Origin: Trinickia mobilis
Lineage (GTDB): Bacteria; Pseudomonadota; Gammaproteobacteria; Burkholderiales; Burkholderiaceae
Reading direction: 5' to 3'
NCBI RefSeq assembly: GCF_017315705.1
Contig: NZ_JAFLRF010000035.1
Span: forward strand, 1-64,000
Length of the DNA: 64,000 bases
The notes beneath the pieces were generated by a model. The model was given only the letters and a program-made list of their open reading frames with translations. It was not told where the DNA came from and ran no database searches. The translations under genes were made by a program, and so were the position numbers. Positions 57,670-64,000 of this stretch are shown in pieces (positions within the stretch are counted from its first letter, which is position 1; each line of letters starts with the position of its first letter).

Positions 57670-58611
57670 ATGAAGATTCTGTTCTACACGCCGCATAGCG
57701 ACGCGTCCGCATGGCTGCACGATCTGGCGCAGGCGCTGCCGCGGGCCGACTTGCGCGAATGGAAGCCGGGCGACACCGCCCCTGCCGATTACGCGATCGT
57801 CTGGCGTCCTCCGCGTGAACTATTTGCTCGCCGCGCGGGCTTGCGCGCCGTGTTCAATCTCGGTGCAGGCGTCGATGCGATCCTTGCGCTCGAACACGCG
57901 CAGCCCGGCACGCTGCCCCGCGAAGCCGCGCTCGTGCGCCTCGAAGACACCGGCATGGCCGCGCAAATGGCCGAATACGTCACGTACGCCGTGCTGCGCT
58001 ATATGCGCCGCTTCGACGAGTACGAACGGCTGCAGGCCGAGCGCCGCTGGCACGTGCTCGAGCCGCATCCGCGCAGGACGTTCACCGTCGGCGTGCTCGG
58101 TCTCGGCGTGCTCGGCACGCATGTTGCGAAGACGCTCACGTCGTTCGGTCTGCCGGTGCGCGGCTACAGCCGCAGCGAAAAAAACATCGGCGGTGTCGCA
58201 ACTTATGCAGGCGCAGGTCAGCTGGATGCGTTTCTCGACGGCGTGAAGGTGCTCGTGAATCTGCTGCCGAGCACGCCGGATACGCACGGCGTGCTGAATC
58301 GCCGCACGTTTGCGAAGCTCGCGCGCGGCGCGTATCTCGTGAACGTCGCGCGCGGCGAACATCTGGTCGAAGAGGATTTGCTCGATGCATTGAAGGACGG
58401 CCGGATCGCGGCCGCGACGCTCGACGTGTTCCGCAAGGAGCCGCTCAGCGCGGATCATCCGTTCTGGAACGAGCCGCGCATTACGATCACACCGCACAGC
58501 TCAGCCGAGACGCTGCGCGAAGAAAGCGTGCAACAGGTAGCGCAAAAGATCGAAGCGCTCGAACGCGGCGAAGCGATCAGCGGCATTGTCGACTTAGCGC
58601 GCGGATACTGA
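57670..58611 (+). CDS. ghrA: Glyoxylate/hydroxypyruvate reductase A (2-hydroxyacid dehydrogenase)
   Basis: A 313-residue NAD(P)-dependent reductase with the GhrA pattern. The cofactor motif is VGVLGLGVLGTHVAK, the substrate arginine is in NVARGEHLV, the glutamate in DVFRKEPL and the histidine in ITPHSSA. It reduces glyoxylate and hydroxypyruvate. The start ATG at 57670 lies about 60 bases after the island's last trace and opens a plus-strand run of genes through the MaoC gene. Confidence 0.92.
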   Translation: MKILFYTPHSDASAWLHDLAQALPRADLREWKPGDTAPADYAIVWRPPRELFARRAGLRAVFNLGAGVDAILALEHAQPGTLPREAALVRLEDTGMAAQMAEYVTYAVLRYMRRFDEYERLQAERRWHVLEPHPRRTFTVGVLGLGVLGTHVAKTLTSFGLPVRGYSRSEKNIGGVATYAGAGQLDAFLDGVKVLVNLLPSTPDTHGVLNRRTFAKLARGAYLVNVARGEHLVEEDLLDALKDGRIAAATLDVFRKEPLSADHPFWNEPRITITPHSSAETLREESVQQVAQKIEALERGEAISGIVDLARGY

Positions 58612-58643
58612 CCGCGCGCGCAAACAACATCCAGGAGACAACC

Positions 58644-59567
58644 ATGTCCATCCCCAGCGCAGTGAAGATCGTCGAAGTCGGCCCGCGCGACGGGCTGCAA
58701 AACGAAAAGGAATTCGTGTCGACGGCGGTCAAGATCGAACTCGTCAACCGGTTGGCCGCGGCGGGCTTCAGGAACGTCGAGGCCGCGTCGTTCGTGTCGC
58801 CCAAGTGGGTGCCGCAGATGGCCGACGGCGCCGAGGTGATGAGCGGCATCGAACGCCGCGCAGGCACGATCTACTCAGTGCTGACGCCGAACCTGAAAGG
58901 CTTCGAAGGCGCGCTCGCCGCGCGGGCGGACGAGATCGTGATCTTCGGCGCGGCGAGCGAAGCGTTCTCGCAGAAGAACATCAATTGCAGCATCGCGGAC
59001 AGCATCGCGCGTTTCGAGCCGGTCGTCGCGGCGGCGAAGGAGCACGGCGTGCGCGTGCGCGGCAGCGTGTCGTGCGCGCTCGGCTGCCCGTATCAGGGCG
59101 AAGTGCCGGTAGCATCGGTGGTGGATGTCGTCGAGCGCTTTGCCGCGCTCGGCTGCGACGAGATCGATATCGCCGATACGATCGGCGTCGGCACGCCGAA
59201 GCGCACGCGCGAGGTGTTCGGCGCCGTGACCCGGTCGTTCCCGCGCGAACGGCTTTCGGGCCACTTCCACGACACCTACGGGCAGGCGCTCGCGAACATC
59301 TACGCGGCGCTCCTCGAAGGCATCGAGATCTTTCACGCGTCGGTGGCGGGGCTGGGCGGCTGTCCGTATGCGAAGGGCGCGACCGGCAACGTCGCGACCG
59401 AGGACGTGCTGTACCTGATGAACGGCCTCGGCATCGAGACCGGCATCGATCTCGATCAGGTGGTCGCGATCGGCGACTTCATTTCGACGTCGATCGGCCG
59501 CGCCAATGTATCGCGCGCCGGCAAGGCATTGCTCGCGAAAGCGCGCAGCCAGGCAGCGTGCTCGTGA
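58644..59567 (+). CDS. mvaB: Hydroxymethylglutaryl-CoA lyase
   Basis: Cleaves HMG-CoA to acetoacetate and acetyl-CoA, the last step of leucine breakdown. A 307-residue TIM-barrel of the DRE-type family: VEVGPRDGLQNE (metal and base residues), GAASEAFSQKNINCS, and the catalytic cysteine loop GLGGCPYAKGATGNVATED. It begins 32 bases after ghrA, with AGGAG 7 bases upstream of the ATG. Fits the LiuR-type regulator at 42973; the other liu genes are not in the window. It is also named liuE. Confidence 0.93.
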   Translation: MSIPSAVKIVEVGPRDGLQNEKEFVSTAVKIELVNRLAAAGFRNVEAASFVSPKWVPQMADGAEVMSGIERRAGTIYSVLTPNLKGFEGALAARADEIVIFGAASEAFSQKNINCSIADSIARFEPVVAAAKEHGVRVRGSVSCALGCPYQGEVPVASVVDVVERFAALGCDEIDIADTIGVGTPKRTREVFGAVTRSFPRERLSGHFHDTYGQALANIYAALLEGIEIFHASVAGLGGCPYAKGATGNVATEDVLYLMNGLGIETGIDLDQVVAIGDFISTSIGRANVSRAGKALLAKARSQAACS

Positions 59568-59612
59568 GCGCTCGACGCTCCGTCATTCACCCAGCGACGA
59601 AAAACTTTCCCT

Positions 59613-59918
59613 ATGTCCGATGAAGCTTTTACCGAAATTGAAGGGCGCGCCGGTGGCCGACGCGGCGCTGCGCAAAGCGTGACGACCTCCGAAGCCACCC
59701 AAGCGCAGGACGCGCCGCGGGCGCCGGGCGTGCCGTCGCCGTGCATCGACGTGTGCCGGATGAATCCCGACACGCAATGGTGCGACGGCTGCCTGCGCAC
59801 GATCGACGAGATCCGCGCGTGGTCGAAGCTTGACGACGACGGCAAGCGCGCCATATGGGCTGAACTCGATCTGCGTCATGCGTCGCTGATGGAAAAGCGC
59901 AAGGCGGCAGCGCCATGA
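59613..59918 (+). CDS. DUF1289 domain protein
   Basis: A 101-residue protein with the DUF1289 motif SPCIDVCRMNPDTQWCDGCLRTIDEI, whose cysteines (CxxxC and CxxC) suggest a metal or iron-sulfur site. The first 35 residues are a variable, charged leader. The function is unknown, and it is often next to acyl-CoA or aldehyde genes. Its TGA overlaps the MaoC ATG (ATGA at 59915-59918), so the two are coupled. Confidence 0.88.
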   Translation: MSDEAFTEIEGRAGGRRGAAQSVTTSEATQAQDAPRAPGVPSPCIDVCRMNPDTQWCDGCLRTIDEIRAWSKLDDDGKRAIWAELDLRHASLMEKRKAAAP

Positions 59919-60358
59919 ACGAGCCGGCACGCGTCGTGCGGATCGGCGAGACGTGCAGCAGCACGCTCGCGCTGCCGGTGGAATCGATCAAATCGTTTGC
60001 GACGCTCGTCAACGACCAGAACCCGCTGCATCACGACGATGCGTTCGCCGCGCAAAGCCGGTTCGGCGGGATCATTGCATCGGGCACGCAGCCGACCGCG
60101 CATTTCATGGCACTGGTCGCCACGCACTTTTCGGGCTACGCGCAGTCGCTCGGCCTCGAATTCGATATCAAGCTGAAGAAAGCGGTGCGGGCGGGGGATA
60201 CGCTGACGCTCTCGTGGCGCGTCGTCGACGCTTACTGGAAGCCGAGCCTGAACGGCGACCTCGTGACGCTCGAAGGCACCGTAGTCAATCAGCGCGGCGA
60301 GATCGTGCTGCTGGGCCGTGCGACCATTCTCGTGATGCCGAACGCGAAGACGAGCTGA
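59915..60358 (+). CDS. MaoC-family dehydratase
   Basis: A 147-residue hotdog-fold protein. The (R)-hydratase 2 motif is visible in FATLVNDQNPLHHDDAFAAQSRFGGIIASG, with the catalytic Asp and His in NDQNPLHHD. Such enzymes hydrate enoyl-CoA to (R)-3-hydroxyacyl-CoA, for fatty-acid degradation or polyhydroxyalkanoate supply. Its start overlaps the DUF1289 stop. Confidence 0.9.
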   Translation: MNEPARVVRIGETCSSTLALPVESIKSFATLVNDQNPLHHDDAFAAQSRFGGIIASGTQPTAHFMALVATHFSGYAQSLGLEFDIKLKKAVRAGDTLTLSWRVVDAYWKPSLNGDLVTLEGTVVNQRGEIVLLGRATILVMPNAKTS

Positions 60359-60398
60359 CCTTGCCGGGCGCGCCACGCCGCAAAAAATACCGCACGCG

Positions 60399-60443
60399 TT
60401 GCACGGGGCCGGAGTCCGTGCTGAAGCATCAATTCCGGCCGAC
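60399..60443. repeat. Palindromic repeat family A, diverged copy
   Basis: A 45-base stretch starting TTGCACGGGGCCGGAGTCCG, aligned to the reverse complement of the copies at 23873 with roughly 37 of 45 positions equal. The core GTGCTGAAGCA is kept. It follows the MaoC stop by 40 bases. Confidence 0.7.
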
Positions 60444-60489
60444 AAAAAAAGAAAGCCGCGCGCCTGAGATGGCGTGCGGCGGAATTTTG
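60443..60489. terminator. Bidirectional intrinsic terminator between MaoC and EamA genes
   Basis: GCCGCGCGCC (60455-60464) pairs with GGCGTGCGGC (60471-60480), one wobble pair. It is preceded by an A-run (AAAAAAAGAAA) for the minus strand and followed by GAATTTTG for the plus strand. It separates converging genes. Confidence 0.75.
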
Positions 60490-60726
60490 TGACGTGATCA
60501 GCGTCCACACCCATGATACTGGCCGGCTCACTCGAATCGCATCGGTAATTTCCCTACAGACTGCTGACATCTTGTCGGCCGGCGTCTTTTGTCTGCGCTT
60601 CGCGAGCTTGCCAGACGTGCGGCCAGCAGCGGCAGAGCGTACGAATCGGCGACGAAACGCTCTGTCCGGGCGCAAGAACTTCGCAGCAAATTAATTCGGC
60701 ATCCCAATCAACTTGCCGGCATCCTG
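60490..60726. other. Gene-free stretch between the terminator and the EamA transporter stop
   Basis: Nothing recognised. There is no ORF with a domain and no repeat other than those above it. Confidence 0.4.
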
Positions 60727-61626
60727 CTACGTCGACGACAGCCGCCGCTGCGGCACGATGCGCCAGCCGAGATTCACGCCAGCCGCCGCGAGCAGAATCA
60801 GCACGGCGCCTGCTGCTTGAATCCACGCGAGCGACTGCCCGAATGCTACGCGGTCGACGATGATCGCGACGATCGGATAGATGAACGACAGCGCGCCCGT
60901 CATCGCCGTGGGCAGCTTCTGAATCGCGCCGTACAGCAGCACGTACATGACGCCGGTATGGACGACGCCGAGCGTCGCGAGCTGAAGCCAGTGCGCGGGC
61001 GCGGCCGGCAGCGCGTCGAAGTGCACGAGCGGCGCGAGCATCAGCGCGCCGAGCACGACCTGGATCAGCGCGATCAGATGCGGCGGCGTGCCCTTCAGGC
61101 GCTTGGTGACGATCGACGAGATCGCGTAGAGGAAGGCCGCGCCGAGCGCGAGCGCCACGCCTTCGAGATACTCGCCCGGTATCGCGAGCACTGCGGGCTC
61201 GACGCGCACGACGAACACGAGCCCGACGAACGCCACGACGAGCCACGCGATCGTCGAAGCCGTGACGCGCTCGCGAAACACGATCGCGCCCAGCGCGACG
61301 AGCATGAACGGCTGCGTGTTGTAGACGGCCGTCGCCATCGAGATCGACGCCCGCGAATACGCCGCGAACAGCAAGAGCCAGTTGCCGACGATCGCTGCGC
61401 CCGCGAGCGCGACGAGCCCGAGCACGCGCCACGAGAAAAACTCGCGCCGTATCAGCCCGAGCGCGAGGCAGATGACGAAGAGCGTCGCCGCACCGAACAC
61501 GCAGCGAAAGAACACCACATTGATGGACGATTGCTGCGACGAGACGACGAGCCAGCCGATCGTGCCCGACATCAGCATGGCGGCGGTCATTTCGGCGGCG
61601 CCGCGCCGGATTTCCTGGGTTGCCAC
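60727..61626 (-). CDS. EamA-family (DMT) exporter
   Basis: A 299-residue inner-membrane transporter of the drug/metabolite superfamily with ten predicted helices in two EamA repeats (for example FFRCVFGAATLFVICLALGL; LVALAGAAIVGNWLLLFAAY; AAGAVLILLAAAGVNLGW). The GTG at 61626 (VATQEIRRG) is preferred: an in-frame TTG upstream at 61689 is far from the conserved region, and ATG (61590) is inside it. It is divergent from the frameshifted Lrp/AsnC regulator, 117 bases away, and such pairs are usually exporters of the regulator's amino acid. Confidence 0.88.
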   Translation of the reverse strand: MATQEIRRGAAEMTAAMLMSGTIGWLVVSSQQSSINVVFFRCVFGAATLFVICLALGLIRREFFSWRVLGLVALAGAAIVGNWLLLFAAYSRASISMATAVYNTQPFMLVALGAIVFRERVTASTIAWLVVAFVGLVFVVRVEPAVLAIPGEYLEGVALALGAAFLYAISSIVTKRLKGTPPHLIALIQVVLGALMLAPLVHFDALPAAPAHWLQLATLGVVHTGVMYVLLYGAIQKLPTAMTGALSFIYPIVAIIVDRVAFGQSLAWIQAAGAVLILLAAAGVNLGWRIVPQRRLSST

Positions 61627-61743
61627 GGCGGTTTCTCTTTCCCGGTCGAACCTCGATGACACGGAGTGTAGAGCTTTCGATCGCCCCAATACATGACTAA
61701 ACTAAGGCAACGACGCAACGCCGGCTAATTATCGAAGGTGAAA

Positions 61744-62315
61744 ATGCCAAAACGCCTTTACACCGCGGCGGCGCCCGCCGCACTCGACGAAACCGACTGC
61801 GAGCTGCTTTCGGCGCTCGCCGAAGATTCGCGCATGGCGGTAAGCGAACTGGCCCGCCAGGTCGGGTTGTCGGCGCCGAGCACCGCAGAACGGCTGCGGC
61901 GGCTCGAAACGCTCGGCGTCATCGAGCGCTTCACCGTGCAGATCGACCCGCACGCGCTCGGCTCACGCTGCAGGCGATCGTGCGCGTGAAGCCGCTGCCG
62001 GGACAGTTGCATCTGGTCGAGGAAGTGATCCGCCGCATTCCCGAATTCGTCGAATGCGACAAGGTGACGGGCGACGATTGCTTCGTCTGCCGCCTGGTGC
62101 TGCGCTCGATCGAGCAGCTCGACGAGATTTTGTCGAAGGTGACGGAGCGCGCCGAAACGAGCACGGCGATCATCAAGTCGACGCCGGTGCCGCGCCGCCT
62201 GCCGCCGCTGAAGCCGCCGCAAACGGCAACGGCCGAGCACGCAGCAACCGGGGTGTCGGCGCCCTCGCCGACACCCTCGCCCGCGCCGTCCACGCGCGGA
62301 CGCAGCAAACGCTAG
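61744..62315 (+). pseudogene. Lrp/AsnC-family regulator with a frameshift
   Basis: Codons 1-73 encode the Lrp-type helix-turn-helix (AALDETDCELLSALAEDSRM, SELARQVGLSAPSTAERLRRLETLGVIERF). At about 61961, in GGCTCACGCTGCAG, the frame breaks; the ligand-binding RAM domain continues in the next frame from 61980 (VKPLPGQLHLVEEVI, then VECDKVTGDDCFVCRLVLRS) to 62315. Inserting one base there restores a single frame of about 190 residues. Either a true pseudogene or a sequencing error. The stop lies in the palindrome GCTAGC shared with the converging hydrolase stop. Confidence 0.85.
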
Positions 62316-63211
62316 CTTTCCGCCGGCTCGTTCGCCTCGAAGAACGACAGCATCTCCGCGACGAGCTCATCGGGCGCCTCTTCGGGGATGTAGTGCCCGC
62401 ACGGCAGCGCCCGGCCGCTGACATCGCGCGCCACGTGCCGCCATTCGGCGAGCGTATTGAAGCAGAGCTCGATCACGCCCTCCTCGCCCCACAGCACGCG
62501 CAGCGGGCAGCCGATCTTGTGCCCGCACTCCTCGTCAGCGCGGTCGTGCACGAGATCGATCGTCGCCGACGCGCGGTAATCCTCGCACATCGCATGCACG
62601 GCCCCGGGCTGGCGCAGCGCGTCGCGATAGGCCTGCAACGCGTCGGGCGCGAACGGCTTCAAGCCCGCATGGCGGCTCCCCATCACGCGCTCGACGTAGA
62701 CGTCGGGGTCCGCGCCGATCAGCTTTTCGGGCAGCGGCTCCGGCTGGATCAGGAAAAACCAGTGGAAGTACTTCGTCGCGAACGTCCGGTCCGTGCCCTC
62801 GTACATCGCGAGCGTCGGCGCGATATCGAGCAGCATCAGGCGCTCGACGGCGTCCGGATAATCGAGCGCCATCCGGTGCGCGACACGCGCGCCGCGATCG
62901 TGCGCGCAGACAAGAAACGAGTCGAAGCCGAAATGGCGCATCACGGCGACCTGGTCAGCCGCCATCGCGCGCTTCGAGTAGGGCACGTGCGCCGCGTCGC
63001 TCGCCGGCTTGGCCGACGCGCCGTAGCCGCGCAGATCGGTTGCGATCACCGTGAAATGCTGCGCGAGCTGCGGCGCGCAGCGATGCCAGATCATGTGCGT
63101 CTGCGGATGACCGTGCAGCAACAACAGCGGCGGCCCCGAACCGCCTTTGACCCCGAAGATGTCGACACCTGCAACGTCCACGTGAAACGGCGCGAATTCC
63201 GGAAAGCCCAT
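62312..63211 (-). CDS. Alpha/beta hydrolase of the haloacetate (fluoroacetate) dehalogenase type
   Basis: A 299-residue hydrolase with the full residue set of fluoroacetate dehalogenases: nucleophile aspartate D105 in HDRGARV, D130 in LLDIAPT, halide-binding H151-W152 in KYFHWFFL, Y213 in CEDYRAS and H273 in CGHYIPEE. The aspartate nucleophile rather than serine separates it from esterases. It probably cleaves carbon-halogen bonds of haloacetates in the cytoplasm. The start MGFPEFAPFHVD (63211) has GGGG about 6 bases upstream. Activity on fluoroacetate is an inference. Confidence 0.85.
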   Translation of the reverse strand: MGFPEFAPFHVDVAGVDIFGVKGGSGPPLLLLHGHPQTHMIWHRCAPQLAQHFTVIATDLRGYGASAKPASDAAHVPYSKRAMAADQVAVMRHFGFDSFLVCAHDRGARVAHRMALDYPDAVERLMLLDIAPTLAMYEGTDRTFATKYFHWFFLIQPEPLPEKLIGADPDVYVERVMGSRHAGLKPFAPDALQAYRDALRQPGAVHAMCEDYRASATIDLVHDRADEECGHKIGCPLRVLWGEEGVIELCFNTLAEWRHVARDVSGRALPCGHYIPEEAPDELVAEMLSFFEANEPAES

Positions 63212-63539
63212 GTCGTCCCCTCGATTGTCGTAGTAGGCGCTGCATATTTTATGAGCGGCTCGTGACGACGCGTCGTTCGATAGGGCACGAAAGCGTAGAA
63301 ACAGAGCACTCACTCCAAGATGCAACTGCGTCGCACGCCGTCCAAATTCCCCTATAATCGAACGACCGTTCAATTTCATTGCGGCGCAGCGGCAGGCATG
63401 TGGCCGACAGCTTTCCAAAAGCTTTCTGCGGCTTTCTTCTTATGCCATCCGGCCGGCTGCGTCGTCCGCCCCGCATCGCTACACTCATATCGCCGAGCAC
63501 CCCCCCGAGCGTGCCGGCGCCCCTAAAGGAGACTGCGTC
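63212..63539. other. 328-base divergent region between the dehalogenase and nitronate monooxygenase genes
   Basis: It holds a promoter and an operator-like palindrome for the plus-strand gene (63353-63371). The rest shows no coding signal. Confidence 0.5.
63353..63371 (+). promoter_or_regulatory. -10 box and adjacent operator palindrome
   Basis: TATAAT (63353-63358) is followed at once by GAACGACCGTTC (63360-63371), a 12-base palindrome with 10 matching positions, as seen for TetR-family repressors. Bound there it would block the promoter. The -35 box is weak. The nitronate monooxygenase ATG lies 169 bases downstream. Confidence 0.5.
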
Positions 63540-64000
63540 ATGGCCTTGCCCGCCGCCCTGCAAAATCTTGCGCTGCCCGTCGTCGCTTCGCCGATGTTCA
63601 TCGTCAGCTATCCGGAACTCGTGCTTGCGCAGTGCAAGGCGGGGATTGTCGGTTCGTTCCCGGCGCTGAACGCCCGCCCGGCCGAATTGCTCGACGAGTG
63701 GCTCACGCAGATTCAGGAACAGCTCGCCGTGCACAAGGCGGCGAACCCGGGCGCCGCCATCGGCCCGATTGCGGTGAACCAGATCGTCCATCAATCGAAT
63801 GCGCGCCTCGAACACGACGTGCGCGTGTGCGTCGAGCGCAAGGTGCCGATCTTCATCACGAGCCTGCGCGCGCCGGCCAAGGAAATCATCGACGCCGTGC
63901 ACAGCTACGGCGGCATCGTGCTGCACGACGTCATCAACATCCGCCACGCGCAGAAGGCGCTCGAAGCGGGCGTCGACGGCCTGATTCTCGTCGCCGCGGG
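63540..64000 (+). CDS. Nitronate monooxygenase (2-nitropropane dioxygenase), partial
   Basis: The first 153 codons of an FMN-dependent nitronate monooxygenase, cut off by the window end. MALPAALQNLALPVVASPMF, the family's start with the FMN-binding site, is followed by CKAGIVGSFPALNARP, VNQIVHQSNARLEHD and GGIVLHDVINIRHAQKALEAG. It oxidises toxic nitronates such as propionate 3-nitronate. AGGAGA lies 8 bases before the ATG. The enzyme should be about 320-350 residues. Confidence 0.88.
   Translation, partial: MALPAALQNLALPVVASPMFIVSYPELVLAQCKAGIVGSFPALNARPAELLDEWLTQIQEQLAVHKAANPGAAIGPIAVNQIVHQSNARLEHDVRVCVERKVPIFITSLRAPAKEIIDAVHSYGGIVLHDVINIRHAQKALEAGVDGLILVAA

Noticed and set aside
57407-57712. 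A 101-codon minus-strand ORF before ghrA
   Set aside because: Another frame of the same stretch has better coding bias, and this one overlaps the ghrA start.

Overview
The window is a 64 kb piece of a high-GC chromosome that reads as Burkholderiaceae (Burkholderia sensu lato, for example Paraburkholderia or Trinickia). Reasons: the gene order dacA, D-amino-acid/branched-chain-type aminotransferase, DUF493, lipB, lipA; a methionine synthase split into two genes; PhaM; DUF3567, DUF1840 and DUF2917 proteins; the bioA-bioF-bioD-bioB operon; and dispersed palindromic repeats of a kind common in Burkholderiales. Assignment to a species is not possible from sequence reading alone. No rRNA, tRNA, prophage, insertion sequence or CRISPR array was seen. 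It is mostly core chromosome.

Layout. 1-6 kb: lipoate synthesis and cell-wall genes on the minus strand, interrupted by a LysR regulator and a DUF2917 gene. 6-11 kb (minus): a hydrolase, a thioredoxin-like ferredoxin, and a four-gene MCE lipid-transport operon (permease, ATPase, MCE protein, auxiliary lipoprotein). 11-15 kb: birA and coaX (plus), whose junction is filled with repeats, then rfaE2 and a di-iron ferritin-like protein (minus). 15-21 kb: patatin phospholipase, PhaM, enoyl-CoA hydratase, a branched-chain amino-acid type binding protein and a fumarylacetoacetase-family enzyme, the last divergent from an IclR regulator with an operator-like repeat between them. 22-34 kb: DUF3108 and DUF3567 proteins, split MetH, argS, an SPOR protein, dsbA, an SDR, and a metal-receptor-type protein. 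34-42 kb: a dipeptide-type binding protein, two YciI/DGPF proteins with their ECF42-like sigma factor, an EAL-HDOD protein, a chemoreceptor and an MBL-fold hydrolase. 43-50 kb: a LiuR-like MerR regulator, aceK, carbonic anhydrase, thiolase, SDR, acyl-CoA dehydrogenase and a YchJ protein, a carbon-metabolism and fatty or branched-chain acyl-CoA block. 50-56.5 kb: a secreted esterase and the biotin operon. 56.5-57.6 kb: a small island with a GNAT acetyltransferase and gene remnants. 57.6-64 kb: hydroxyacid reductase, HMG-CoA lyase, DUF1289, MaoC, an EamA exporter divergent from a frameshifted Lrp/AsnC regulator, a haloacetate-dehalogenase-like hydrolase and the start of a nitronate monooxygenase.

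The most unusual signals are not genes. Three families of short repeats sit at operon junctions. One (around 12102-12334) seems to supply the start codon and about 80 N-terminal residues of coaX and contains 8-bp and 19-bp tandem arrays whose copy number would change the reading frame. Another is a perfect hairpin with a conserved 9-base loop and covarying stem bases (3702-3730 and 13487-13517). The Lrp/AsnC regulator at 61744-62315 carries an apparent one-base deletion. No wholly new multi-gene system is evident.
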